Positions 1 through 11,505 of a stretch of 64,000 nt of DNA are shown here, piece by piece. The DNA is from Agelaius tricolor. Taxonomy: Eukaryota > Chordata > Aves > Passeriformes > Icteridae. The notes under the pieces are model-generated. The model was given only the letters and a program-made list of their open reading frames with translations. It was not told the DNA's origin and made no database searches. The stretch lies in assembly GCA_023055355.1 (NCBI GenBank), contig JALJCS010000001.1, forward strand, positions 111,125,381-111,189,380. Reading direction: 5' to 3'. The number at the start of each line of letters is the position of its first letter. The stretch's first letter is position 1. Both the position numbers and the translations under genes were made by a program.

Positions 1-856
1 CCAAAGTGCTTGTACTTGTCAGGAGGGATAAGGAGTGAGGGAAGTAGTCCCTTTTCAAAAGCAAAACAGAATCGCCAAAGGAAATATTTTCTCATCTTCC
101 CCCCTCCTCTCCCTCTTCGGCTGCCCCCGCCTCTGCAACTCCCTGTCCTCCCCCTCCCTCCTCCAGAGATGCATGTCCAAAAAAAGAAAAGATAAAAAAA
201 GAGGAAAAAATAATTAGATTGGCATCTCTGATACAGCTCTACAGAAATCATCTTCTTTTCTTTTTGTCCTGCAATTGGTGGAGGCAGGAAATGCAACTGG
301 GAGAGAGTCAGGGAGGGAAGATTTTGGATTTGACAGGGCTGACTACAGCAGCCCACAGGAGACATATCGTGCCCACGAGCTCTGGGATTCAGCTACAGGG
401 GGATTTGCTGTCCCTAATGGGTTGCTTAGCTAGGTGACAGGAATGGGTGCATTTCCTATGCTATTTGAAGATATTTTGGTTCCACACATACAGATATCAT
501 TTGCTAGAATCAAAATCTCTTTCCCTTCATATTCTTATATTTCTATTTTTTTATTTTCTTGATTTTAATTGATTATTGGATCATTTAGTGAATAAAGGCA
601 ATGATACTTTTGATTATGACATAGAGTCAGAACTCAAAGATTTTTTGGTTCTGATAGCTGATGACAAGTCCATGATCTTCAATTTGCTCTGGCCACAGGT
701 CAGTTTCCACAACTGTAGAACAGAGCAATAATGTAAAACTGTGTCTGTAAAGGGCTCTGAAGATGGGTTCCTCATCATTTATTGGAGGCTTTTCTGCTGA
801 CTGATGGGTTTCAGATCAGAGCAGGTTTCAGTAGATAAAGCTGTATTAGTGCAAAG
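1..856. other. Unique DNA with a polypyrimidine tract
   Basis: No recognisable gene or repeat. Positions 88-166 are almost pure C/T and end in CTCCAG, which resembles a strong 3' splice site on the + strand. A purine-rich run follows at about 180-212. No coding sequence follows the AG: the frames close within a few codons. The rest (213-856) is ordinary AT-rich DNA in which I see nothing. Confidence 0.5.
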
Positions 857-1182
857 GATCACAGAAAAACAGAATTGTTTGGGTTGGAAGGGACCTTAAA
901 AATCTTGTTCTAACCCCTTCCATGGGCAGAGACACATTCCAACAGACCAGGTTGCTCCAAGCCCAGGCCAGCCTGGCCTTGAACACTTCCAGGGATGGGG
1001 AAGGTGCAACTGGGCAACCTGTGCCTCACATTTCCTGAGTAAAGTTATTTAATAATAACTTCACTCAGGAATAATATCTATAATCTAATCTAAGTTTGTT
1101 CTTTTCCTGTTTAAAGCCATTCCCTCTTGTTTTGTCACTCCAGGACCTTGTCCAAAGTCTCCCTCCAGCCCTCTTGTAGCCT
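857..1182 (-). mobile_element. CR1: CR1 LINE fragment with an internal hairpin insertion
   Basis: The + strand reads as the antisense of the CR1 3' end: a tail-like ATCACAG start, then GTTTGGGTTGGAAGGGACC, CCATGGGCAG, GGTTGCTCCAAGCCC and CCTTGTCCAAAGTC. The element is therefore on the minus strand and truncated at its 5' end. At 1034-1069 the consensus is interrupted by a near-perfect hairpin, annotated separately. Confidence 0.9.
1034..1069. repeat. Hairpin inside CR1, 16-bp arms
   Basis: The arms 1034-1049 (CCTGAGTAAAGTTATT) and 1054-1069 (AATAACTTCACTCAGG) pair at 15 of 16 positions around a 4-base loop. It sits where other CR1 copies read through without a palindrome. It therefore appears to have arisen inside the repeat. 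Confidence 0.8.
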
Positions 1183-4100
1183 GTTTAGGCACAGAAAGTT
1201 GTAAGACATTAATAAGTGTTTCTAATCAAGCAAATGTTGACAGTTGTGACATTTCCACTGTACTCATCCTGCAAAGTTCCCTCACCCCAACCCGGTGCTG
1301 GCACCTGGGCAAACCTCATGTAAAAAGAGCTTCACCCACTAAACCCAGAGGACTTGTAGAGATCCTTTCCAACCTGTTCCTACCTCAGTGGAAAAAGGAT
1401 GTTAAGCAGAAATTTCCTGTTTTCATTAGATCAAAGATTATTTTGCAAAGGCTCTTAATTTAGTATCTAAATAAATGACTTTACTATTAAAAAAAAAATC
1501 TTTAATTTGGACTACAAATGTATCTGACATACTGTCCATCTATCTCCCCATATCTTTTAAAATCAACAAGAATTCAATTTCATTAAATATTACATTTACA
1601 ATATGTATTACATATACTATCTATAGAATAGAAAGTCAACTATTAATAAGTAGATGCCTATAAAAATTAGCCTTATATGTTTAAACACAGTAGTAAATTT
1701 GGATTTTTACCATAGTTTGTTTTGAGCAGAGCTTGAAATTTGGGGAAATCTACACATCCAAGCACCTTAAATATTTTCCCACCATGTAAATAATGCTTTC
1801 AGTTCTGGTAGGTATATTCAGCAAACTGGCTGAATTGAGATTAAAAGATCCACAAAGCCAAGAGCACTCTGATTTTCATATGGGATTACAGCATCACATC
1901 AGAAAAAAATCAAATTTTGCAGGAATCTTGGGCTGAATTCAAGTTGATTAGCTGAAGTCATGATGATTTCCATGTTATTTTGCCCCTTGTCCAGGGTAGG
2001 TGCAGTGTAGCCTCCGGAATCTTTGACATGTGGGACAGCAAAAATACATTTATGGACACTGCATGTTCTGAAAAAACTTTTGAGCAAAACAGGCTCAGCT
2101 TGACTTTCATTCACTGCCAGTTCCTGAGGACTCAGCTGTGTTTTCCTGGTTCTTTGGGAAGAATTGCAGTTGCACAAGGCAGCTGAGGGATTACACCCAG
2201 CCTGTTGGCACAGTGCAGGAACCTGACTGTAAACCTGGAAAATGGCCAGAAGGAATAAAAATGGGCAGGAAATCCTCCCAGCCACCCCAAGAAACTCAAA
2301 ACTATCCCAAACAACCCAAATCCCAAGCAATCCAAAACAACCTTAAGATCTGGAAGATAGTTATGAAAACACTGGCTTCCCAGGTAGTCCTGAAGCCCTG
2401 GATTTTGCTCCTGGAATAACTGAATGTGCTTTTCCTACATGTTCTCTCCACCTCATGTTGGATCTGACCCATGTAGTTGTTTCACAGTTCTAGAGAGGAG
2501 ACAGAAAAGGTCAGGAATGACAGAAAACAGAAATCTATGAATCTGTATTTAATTTCAAGTGTGCAGGGATACTCAGCACAGACTTTCATTCCACTTTTCA
2601 GAGCAACCATCTGGTGGGAGGTGTACAGATAATTTATCCCCATGGGACTCAAAGGAAAATGACACTGGAGAACAGACAATGTGTGAACTGGCATCACACA
2701 AACAAACCAACCAAAAATAAAAGGAGGGGAAAAAAGTTTCATGGGGTTAGAATGACAGAGATTTTACCTTCAGTCTTAACGATGAACTGACAAGAGTTGA
2801 GTCATCTGATTGCAAAATTTAATGTACCCAAATGCCATTGAATACTTTATTTTGAGATACTACAAAACCAGCCCAGGCAAATCCATACCACCCTCACAAA
2901 ACTATCACCATATGTGTTCCCTTCATTGGGAGAACACTCTTTATGATGCTGGAATTCCACTGGTGGAATTCCACTCCTTGTGGTGGAGCTGGTGCAGTCA
3001 GCTCAGTCACTGGCATTAGGAAGAGTTTTAATCAGCAGTTTTCCCTCTTCCTCTGTGGTTCACTGAAGGAAAGGATTCATGGCAAGTGGAACTGGACATG
3101 ATCAAATGGGAATTCTCTTGAGCTTTTATCTACAACCTTAGTTTGCAAAAACATGAATACTCAAGACCAGTCCACTGCTCCTTAGACATAAATAAAGTTT
3201 TGGAAAGGGAGATAATCTTGTGTTGAGGTATTGAATTACAACTCCAATGGCTCCTTCCTAGACTCCCTCTGCAATCTCAGGGAAGAAATTTCGGTCCAGC
3301 AATCTTCAAGTTTGATAAGTATTCTAAAATTATTTATTGAACTTCATTCTGTGGACATGGAGAATGCAGGAACTGTGGGGTGGTGCCTCAGTTTTCCTAT
3401 ACTTGCAGGTGAAACAGGGCCAGGATGCTTTCCCTGGTTCTGATGCCACTTTCCATGATCCAGCCATCCATAACTAAATCTTTTTACTGTCTGAAAAGGA
3501 GAGAAAGCACCCAAACTGTGTCTTAGAGTGTTATAAGCCAGTTTCTGGACAACAGCAAGGGTTTCTTTGGGAGAGTGAGGGATGCCTTGGGCTAAATACA
3601 GTACAAGTCACTGGCCATTCTAATAGCAAAAAAAGAGAAAAATTAATAGGCTCCTATTATAAATGACTGGACATCAAAACAAGTAATTGCAAAGGTTTCC
3701 AGACCCTTGAGCAGAAATGAGCAGTGAAATTTCACATTATAACTATGGAAAAGCTCTTCTATATAGCACACAGTCAAGTGGTGCTTTGTTTCTTTAAATT
3801 TTACTGGGAATTTTTAGGAGGAAATTAGAAGCTGATAACTACCAGGGAATTTTAGGAGGAAGAAAAATGAAAGCTATGTTTGCACAGGTTTGTGCAGTTG
3901 GAAATAGCTGAGTTTCACATGCCTCTGGCTCTCATGTTGGATTCCAGCTACTGCAGTTTAGTACTTTGTCTTTTGGCTTAAGTGGAGATGTAGGAACTTT
4001 TCCACTGACTACACAAAAGGAAAATACAGACCCTTCTTGTGATGCAATCCCATTCTTTACTGTTTTTTAATTTCTTCCAATGACATCCCCAATGCTTTGG

Positions 4101-4438
4101 TGTGCCTGTTTAGGGAGGAAGATTCCTCTGTTTTCTTGGTAGGCAGAGCTGGGATTGTGTGTGACACATGAGCAGAAGAGGGCAGAAAAAAAAATGTAAT
4201 GTGTGAAATTGCCTCCCAGTCCTGACCTGGAGGGACTGTCCATAGACTGGAAAAGTCCACACACAAAAGACTCATCCATCTTCCCTGTGCATTCTATGAG
4301 CACTGTCACCAGGAGTGCCAGTCTACACCAGCTGAGTGATGTGCCTTTTATCTGTTTGGAATTGAGTCTAGCATGTCATTTTGTGTAGCCTAGGACAGCA
4401 AACATAACAGTTTTATGGTGAAAACTGTTCAGCTTCTT
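1183..4438. other. Unique AT-rich DNA, no supported gene
   Basis: No repeat or gene is recognised across this span. A 12-bp direct repeat (TGGAATTCCACT) lies at 2950-2961 and 2964-2975. A minus-strand open frame at 1899-2330 is listed separately. The phrase GTAGAGATCCTTTCCAACCTG near 1358 resembles a CR1 3' end but is too short to call. Nothing else stands out. Confidence 0.5.
1899..2330 (-). other. Unassigned open frame, about 143 codons
   Basis: This is one of the longest open frames outside repeats. The conceptual product starts with a hydrophobic stretch (residues about 20-35) and then has a Cys-rich part (residues about 41-55), but I recognise no family. Overlapping frames on the other strand are also open. 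In 64 kb read in six frames, one or two open runs of this size are expected by chance. I do not call it a gene. An exon of an unknown gene remains possible. Confidence 0.1.
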
Positions 4439-4577
4439 ACCCATCCCTGGAAGTATGCTCAAGGCCAGGCTGGACAGGACTTGGAACAAACTGGTATCTG
4501 GAAAGTGCCCATGGCAGGAGGTTGGAATGAGATGAGCTTTTAAGGTCCCTTCCACCCCAACCATTCCATGATTCTAT
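4439..4577 (+). mobile_element. CR1: CR1 LINE 3' end
   Basis: The sense CR1 3' end is visible: CATCCCTGGAAGT, CCCATGGCAGGAGGTTGGAA, AAGGTCCCTTCCACCCCAAC and the tail ATTCCATGATTCTAT. Only about 140 bp of the 3' untranslated end is kept, the usual 5'-truncated form. Confidence 0.9.
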
Positions 4578-5314
4578 ATTCTGGGACAGATTTAAGCCAG
4601 AAACCTAAAGTAAAGCACTTGCAACTTCATGATAAATTCCCTTGAAGTCAAACAAGATCCTTACAACTCTTTGGTACTTTCTCCTCTTTTAGAATTATGT
4701 ACTGTTGTTATTCTGTATGAATTTAGGGCTATTCAGGATCTCTGATATTAATCTATCAATCAGACTTGTCATACTGTGTTGTTTTTCAGATCAAGGCTAA
4801 AAGAGGGAGCTTTTCCATTGACTGCACAAAAGGAAGTATTGGACATCTTTATGACACAATCCTTTCTTCCTCTTTCTTAACTTTTTGACAGGAAAAACCC
4901 TTTGTGAGTGATATCTCTGGCTTAGCTCTGTCTTTGAATCAGGTTATTTTTTTGACTGGCTGTAGTGGCTGGCAGCATCAGCCATTTCAGATGAAGCCCT
5001 GGCTGTTTCTTCTCTGGCAATGAAGGCTCAGAGTATAAAATAAAAGCCTTTGAACTCAGTCTGACTGTTCTCTTTCTCTTTCCCTTTTCTCTTAAAAGTG
5101 AATGAGAACAGGTTTCTTTGTGCACAAGTATCTTTATAACATTTCTTCACCACCACACAACACTGCTGCTCATCAGAGATAGCCCACTCTTTAGGTAGCT
5201 GCTGTTAAGTGGGATAACTGGTAGGAAAAAATAATCTCATTATAATACAGCAAATAGTGATTTTTTAAAAAAATATATCTGTTTCTCAAAACATCAAAAT
5301 AACGAAGAAGAAAA
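4578..5314. other. Unique DNA, nothing recognised
   Basis: AT-rich sequence without repeat signature. The short open frames here have no family resemblance. Confidence 0.5.
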
Positions 5315-5489
5315 TGGTGGTGAAACCCTAGCAGAGGTTAATTCCTCATCTCTGGAAGTGTCCAAGGCCAAGTTCAGCAGGGCTTGCAGCAACCTGGGAT
5401 AGAGGAAAGTGTCCCAGGCCATGGCAGAGGGGTGTTGGAATGAAGAACTTTTACTCCCTTCCAACCCAAACCATTTTGTGATTCTAAGA
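5315..5489 (+). mobile_element. CR1: CR1 LINE 3' end
   Basis: The sense CR1 3' end runs from CTCTGGAAGTGTCCAAGGCC through CAACCTGGGATAGAGGAAAG to CTTCCAACCCAAACCATTTT and the tail GTGATTCTAAGAT. It is moderately diverged. Confidence 0.9.
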
Positions 5490-8160
5490 TAATTTTCAGC
5501 AGCTTTTGTTTGTTTTGTTTTCAAAACATTTCACAGACACTGAAATTATAAGCTAAATTTTTTAAAACACATGGTTGTGAAAGATACTCTTGCCTTGACA
5601 GCAGATGAGGTATATTTCTGCATTTTGAAACAGCAAACCAAGGAAAGATTTTACACAAACTTCTGCTAATTTCCTACTTCCAGAGTTGAATTTAAGGAAT
5701 TCAAAAGAATTATTCTACCTTTGTGAAACATTTGTCTGAGCAATGGATAAGTTTCAGTCACTGGTAGAATCTCAAGATCCTCTTTGCTGGATTTGTTGGC
5801 ATGACAGCATGATTGAAGGCAAGGATGACACACTTCTAATGCATTTTAATTTCTTAAAGATCATCAAATTCATATATATTTCCTAGTTGGAAATGCAGGT
5901 TCATTTGGTAAACCCCAGCTGGTCACCTCTGACCACAACTGGGGGGAATATCTCTAGGACAACACAGCAATTGGGTGCATACAGAGAGCACAAAATGCTC
6001 CTCCAGCCTCCAGTGAGTTCTGGATTTGGACTGAACCAGGTTTGAGGTGTGTAACTTTATTTTTAATAGCTCTCCATGAATTTCTCTTCCAGGAACTTCT
6101 TCAGTCAATGCCTGTAGGCTTTTAGGATCCAAAGCTCTTTGCAGCAAAACTAAAGTATTCACAACTCAATTATATTTTGTGTGAAGAATCACCTCTGGTA
6201 GAAAAGCTGCACTGGTAAATTATGTGGTGCGTGGTTGAGAGTGCTTCTTTGTATACACAGAGAAATACAATTTTCCACTGGTTCTCTCTCGACTTTTAGA
6301 GGGCTATCACTTCCTCTCCATGGATGGATCAATGACAGCCATGTCCCTTCCTCTGTCCCTCCCAGTTTCAATGCACAATAAAAATGAGGCGGGTAGATTG
6401 ATTCAGACTCTGGATGCCTACCTGGATAATCCTGCTTGAATTTTTAAGTTATCTGTGTTACTTTCAAGAAACATGGATTCACATTTAGGTCTCCTCCTTC
6501 ATAAAAAAGAGAAAGATATTTGTCAGGTGTCTGTTGCCAAACTTGTTTCATGCAAGAAAGATCTTTCTTTTGACTATAAATGGCTTTGAATGGGCTGCAT
6601 TCTCCAGATCCTAAAATGGATTTGAGGCTGACATTCTTATCATCCATGCATCTTTAAATCAGTCTCTCCAGAAGTCACCTTGCAGATTGAGGTGTGCAGC
6701 AACAGTTAATTCTGCTTGACTTGAGAAAACTTGGGAAAAGTTAATGGTCTTAGGCAGGTACCCATTTAGTGGTAAAACATCTGAGCCAGCTGAGGGAAGT
6801 GGCTGGCATGAAGAACCCTCTGTGCCTTGGTTTTGGGGAATTCAGAGAAATGTGCATCCAAGGCAAGAAGCTTTCTTTTGGGCATAGATTTATAAGTAAA
6901 ACTCTTCGTTTGGACAGGGAGAGCAGTGTTTTCACACCTGCCAGGAGAGGTGCTGCCAACACTCATCTTTTACATAATGGTCCCGTGGTTAAGACATTGT
7001 CCTGGGAATCTCAGAATTGGAGCGGCAGGGCAGTTCCAGCCTGAGAAAAGCTTAAATCTGCTCTTCCCATAGCCCTGAAGCAGGCTTTGACCAGATATAT
7101 CTGAACCATGTAGGGTGGAGAGAAGGAAACTCTCCCCTTTCTGTGTAACACAGGCCGTGGGTAACCACGTGCAGAGCCACAAGTGAGGCAGACCTGAAGA
7201 GACACATATCGTGGTTTGTTGGGTGGGAGCCTTTGCCAGGAAGGGGCAATGATGGATTCTGGGCTCTGTTTTCCCTCCCTTCTTGATGTAGCTAGTATTC
7301 AGCAAAAGTTTGCTGAATGGCTAAGATAATCCAAGGTGTTCTTTAGTGCTGGAACTTTCCTTAAGGAATAAGTGTACCTGGAATTAGGTGTTCTGGCTGT
7401 TCAGAGCAAGGAGATAATCTGGGATTTGATATTTAGCCACCTATTCATAACATGCAGCAAAGTGGTTAAAAAATGGTTCAAATGTACAGTCAATTTACCT
7501 TCAGGATTCCTGATATTTCTCTGGCAGGATGAGAAAGTCTTGTGCACTCCTTAGAGCACCAAAATGAACCTGGTCTGTCAAACTTTCCTTCAGGTGTAAA
7601 TCTCTCTCTTTGCAGGGAAGCTAAAGGTGAACAAGCAAAAATTCATATCTGTATACCTTCAGCACACACGCAAATATTAAATATCAATTGCCTACATGCA
7701 ATTTTTCAATGCAGAACAGACTTTGCACTCCATTTTGAATAATTGAAGTAAAATAAAATATTGATTAATGGTTAGCTTAGTGAGCAGCAGCTGTCCTTAA
7801 AGCATGGAATCTTTGGAAGAGGAATAGGCAGTCAGGGAATTAAAGCTTCCAGGAGGCAACGTGCATGACAAAGGAAGAAGGTGTATCTGCACAGGTGGCA
7901 AAGTCCTGCATGTCTTAGCTTTGCAATGCTTCACTTCAGTGGCTTTTCTAATGCTCTTTTAATGTTTGTGTTCAAGCCTGGATGGGCACTTATGCATGTG
8001 CATGTGGGATAGAACAGAGTAGGCATAAATCAGTTTCTTCTCCTTTCAGACCATAAAAAACTCTGTAAACACACAAGAATCTTGCAACGCCTCACAATTT
8101 GTGTTCCAGAAATATCGTGGGACATATTCCCAACAATAATTTTCTACATAAAAGAAAAAA
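5490..8160. other. Unique DNA, mostly featureless
   Basis: No CR1 or LTR is recognised. A weak tRNA-like head at 6986-7045 is listed separately. Overlapping short open frames around 6970-7305 on both strands have no recognisable product. Confidence 0.5.
6986..7045 (+). repeat. Possible tRNA-derived SINE head (weak)
   Basis: The segment GTGGTTAAGACATTG resembles a polymerase III A box. CAGTTCCAGCC about 45 bases later resembles a B box, and CCTGGGAATC lies between them. This is the order seen in tRNA-derived SINE heads of amniotes. No known SINE body follows that I can name, so chance resemblance is quite possible. Confidence 0.2.
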
Positions 8161-8310
8161 AAATACATATAAATATATATATAATTATATATATAATATA
8201 TAATATATAATATATAACATATAATATATATTATATTATATATTATATATAATATAATATATATTATATTATATATATTATATATATATTATATATTATA
8301 TATATATTTA
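8161..8310. repeat. TA-rich microsatellite
   Basis: About 150 bases consist almost only of A and T. They alternate as TA, TAATATA and ATTATATA units that form many overlapping palindromes. Typical of AT-rich intergenic DNA and prone to cruciform formation. Confidence 0.9.
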
Positions 8311-9093
8311 GAGGAATTGCTCTAAAGTGCATATGTGGGAAATGTTATGTTCTCATGACAGGTATTAAAATTTTTTTGTACCTTTTAGTTCAGAAAAGTT
8401 TCATTGTATGTGGACATACAACCATTTCCTTTCTGAGGTCTCCATTTCTTGAAGCACACTGGATAATAAAACCCCATATTTTTTTTCTTTTCCAGCATAG
8501 TTCCCCTTGAAGTTCAACCAAAAAGAAGAATTGCTCACTGTGAGTTTCTGCTTTTCATTTGGTAAATAATCTATATTGAATAGAAATATAAAAAGTAGAA
8601 GATATGGAAAATGTTGGCTGATATTGCACAAAATCAGAAGCCTTAAAAGTTTGAACATGAAAACAATTTATTTCATTAAAAAGGAATCATGTGGTTATTA
8701 GAAAAGTCTTATTAAAATTAAGGATGAGCCTTTTAATCAACACTTTGACCCAACATCAATGAATACCTATAAAATTAACAGCAATTCAGTAACACATGAA
8801 ACTAACTTGTTCTTTCATAACACCTGGCACCATGTTCACAACTGTGTCTCTCAGGTTCTGCCATAATTGAGCACAACAAATGCAGGAAGGAAATGGAATA
8901 GAAAATAGATTTCAAAGTGCAGTAGATCACATTTTCAAAATCATCTACTGCTTTTTTCAGTGTGATATTGTACATGTAGTTGTGAAATTTTGAAGGGAAA
9001 TTTGATTGAAATCTAGTGAGAAAAAACCTCCTGACATTTATTTGGTTTAAGCTGCAACTAGATAATTTAAGATTGATCTATTTTAAACTGATA

Positions 9094-9094
<1 letters not shown>
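8311..9094. other. Unique AT-rich DNA, nothing recognised
   Basis: No repeat or gene is recognised. A minus-strand frame at 8401-8658 is hydrophobic at its start but lies in ordinary AT-rich DNA and is not supported. Confidence 0.5.

Positions 9095-9151
<57 letters not shown>
9095..9151. repeat. (ATT)n microsatellite, 19 units
   Basis: Uninterrupted ATT trinucleotide array of about 57 bases. A second array of the same unit lies 85 bases downstream. Confidence 0.97.
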
Positions 9152-9236
9152 GAAAAAATTAACAATTCCAATTGCAACAAACAGAAGCATTTTAACCTTT
9201 TTGGTTTTGTAATGAAAGGATAAAGTTGTCATTAGC

Positions 9237-9283
<47 letters not shown>
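9237..9283. repeat. (TAT)n microsatellite, about 16 units
   Basis: Uninterrupted array of the same trinucleotide and strand sense as the array at 9095-9151. The 85 bases between them are unique. Confidence 0.97.
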
Positions 9284-9284
<1 letters not shown>

Positions 9285-9372
9285 ATATGTTTTTAAATTC
9301 CTTTATTTTTTAAATGGTATCAATGATGTCATTAAATATTCTTATGAAAAAAATGCTTAAATCAATGGAAAT

Positions 9373-9560
9373 TTCACAGACTCATTCACATACTGGAAGT
9401 CCCTTTTGAAGATCATCTGGTCTAAGCCTCATGCTCAAGTAGAGCCACTCAGAGCAAGTCACCAAAACTATGTGTAGATAGTTTTTTAATATCTCTAAGA
9501 GGAAATATTCAGCAAGTTCCCTGGGCAAATTGGCTTTGCTTTAAGAAATTTTTCCACTGT
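9373..9560 (-). mobile_element. CR1: Old CR1 LINE fragment
   Basis: A diverged antisense CR1 3' end is readable: a CACAGACTCATTCAC tail, GAAGATCATCTGGTCTAAGC, CTGGGCAAATTGGC and TTTTTAATATCTCTAAGAGG. The many substitutions suggest an older copy than most in this window. Confidence 0.7.
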
Positions 9561-9816
9561 AACCATGCTATTTAACATGAAGACTAAAAAGTAACTGAAA
9601 CAGCTGTAGCACAAAAACTCGTGCATAAAGTGTCAAAATAAAATAGAATAAAAAATCCTTTACCTAACACAACTACTTCTTGTGGAGATGGAATTGTCCA
9701 ATCTATATTAGATAAAGAAATTTTTCATTAATACAAGATATGTCTCTTCTAACAAAGTTTGCCAATACAGTCATGCTATTTTAATGATGCTAAAGGCAGA
9801 TGCAGCCACAATTAAA
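9561..9816. other. Unique DNA, nothing recognised
   Basis: Short AT-rich gap between two CR1 pieces. No feature seen. Confidence 0.5.
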
Positions 9817-9915
9817 ATCATAAAATCACAGAATGGTTTGGGTTGGAAGGGACCTTAACATTTATCTCATTCCACCCCCTGCCATGGGCAGGGACACCTT
9901 CCACTATCCCAGGAG
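9817..9915 (-). mobile_element. CR1: CR1 LINE 3' end, short
   Basis: An ATCATAAAATCACAGAATGG tail is followed by GTTTGGGTTGGAAGGGACC and CCATGGGCAGGGACACCTTC. The match breaks off after CTATCCCAGG, where GC-rich unassigned sequence begins. Confidence 0.9.
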
Positions 9916-10432
9916 GGGATACAGAACCTCTTTGGTGGCACAAAAGCTCACAGCATCAAGGCAAGGCAGAGGATGGAGTTCCTCTGGTTATGTCACACAC
10001 TCAAGGGGATTTAGCAGAGAGACAGAGCTGCTCTGTTCTCAGTGCTGCCAGGACAGGTGACACAGCCACTGAAATGCTGTCATTTCTGTCATCAGCCAGC
10101 TCCCAGGCACAGACAGAGAAGAGGCAAGGAATTAAAAGGCAGGAAAAAGGATATTCCTTTCTTCAAGAGCCCTGCAGCTCTCTCCTGCCCCAGCCAAGGC
10201 TGAGAACATGCTGTGAAGGGTTGTCCCCTGCCCCATGGGTTTGTCTGTGTGGAGCCAAACTCACACTGTGTGTGGAAGGGAACCAGGGCAGTGTGGGGTG
10301 GGAGCTTGTCTGACAGGGCAGGTGGAAAGGGAACCTCCCTCCTCCTGGGGATTGGGCTCTAACCTCCTGGGGTTTTGGCTGTTTCACAAGACATCTCCTA
10401 ATTTTCCCCCTTGTGAATATGAAACAACAAGA
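9916..10432. other. GC-rich unassigned block between two CR1 copies
   Basis: About 500 bases, clearly richer in G and C than the surroundings, with long open frames in two + frames (the longer spans 9843-10313). Neither frame resembles a known protein, and both run into CR1 sequence. It may be a decayed LTR or other repeat that I do not recognise. Confidence 0.3.
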
Positions 10433-10660
10433 GAATCATTGAATCAATCAAAGAATTATAGATTGGTTTGGGTTGGAAGAGAACTTAAAGCTCATCTCAA
10501 TCCACCCTGTCCCATGGGCAGAGACACCTTCCACTGTCCCAGAGTGCTCCAAGCCCCATCCAGCCTGGCCTTGGACGCTTCCAGGGATGGGGCAGCCACA
10601 GCTTCTCTGGGAAACCTCTGCCAGGACCTCACCACCCTTGTAGGCAAAAATTCTTCTAAA
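10433..10660 (-). mobile_element. CR1: CR1 LINE fragment
   Basis: A tail of ATCAATCAAAGAATTATAG leads into GTTTGGGTTGGAAGAGAAC, CCCATGGGCAGAGACACCTT, GCTCCAAGCCCCATCCAGCC and CTTCCAGGGATGGGGCAGCC. The long + open frame over it is antisense CR1, not a gene. Confidence 0.93.
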
Positions 10661-11349
10661 CCAGCTGTAATTCCTGTCCCATATCTACCAGCATATTATC
10701 CAATTTCTCAGTTTATACTCAAAATTGTGTGGTTAGAAATAAATTCAGTCAGTAAACTCCAGATAATCTCCTCCCCTATTTTTTTCCTCATCTGAGTTTC
10801 CAGTTCATGTGTGACCTATTTTTATACCAGCAGTTTCATAAAAGTGATTCTTGTTCTCCAACATAGATTTAAACTATAGGATAAGTATAAAAACTAGCAA
10901 AACAGATCTGGAATACCTTGTGTAGGAGACTCAACTCCTTACCAACTCAATCCTGGTCAATTTGTTTCCTGAGAAAAGTCCCCAAGGAACCTTGTCTTAC
11001 CATTTGAAATGCTAGAAAAAGTTATCACTGTCTGCTGCCTTGAAAACAAACTGACTGTAATAAATGGATATATTGTCCTGGAAATAAAGCCACCATTCAC
11101 TGTCCTGAAATTAGGAAAACCAGAATTTCCTGGTTCCAGAAAATGAAAAAAAACCAGCTGGTTTGGCATTGCTTTTGTAATACTGGCAAGCCTGTTCTGC
11201 AAGTTGTTTGCACTCACCATGAAAGTCTAAGTGAAACTGCAAACCATCTGTCTCTGGGGTGATTGGAAATATCTCTTTAGTGATAGCAACCATTAGTCAT
11301 TCCAGCAGTCCTTGAGACAGATGCTCCATCTGGGTGCAAGTTTTCTCCA
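10661..11349. other. Unique DNA, nothing recognised
   Basis: No repeat or supported coding sequence. The minus open frames near 10957-11293 are unremarkable. Confidence 0.5.
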
Positions 11350-11505
11350 GTCATAGAATCACAGAATTCCATCATGGTTTGGATAGGAAAGGACCTTAAA
11401 GCTCATTTCATTCCATCCCCCCTGCCATGGGCAGACACCTTCTACCAGACCAGGCTGCTCCAAACCCAGTCCAACCTGACCTTGAGAACTTCCAGGGATG
11501 GGAGT
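11350..11505 (-). mobile_element. CR1: CR1 LINE 3' end
   Basis: The tail TCATAGAATCACAGAATTCC is followed by GGACCTTAAAGCTCATTTCA, GCCATGGGCAG, ACCAGGCTGCTCCAAACCC and CTTCCAGGGATGGGA. Antisense to +, truncated at the 5' side. Confidence 0.92.

Noticed and set aside
1340..1385. CR1-like phrase GTAGAGATCCTTTCCAACCTG
   Set aside because: Too short and without a proper tail; could be chance or a very old remnant.
3383..3410. GTGCCTCAGTTTTCCTAT, resembling a MIR-type SINE core
   Set aside because: Only about 20 bases match and no tRNA head or tail surrounds it.
9843..10795. Overlapping + open frames of 156 and 186 codons
   Set aside because: Both include antisense CR1 sequence (9843-9915 and 10433-10660); the remainder has no recognisable protein. 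They are repeat artefacts.
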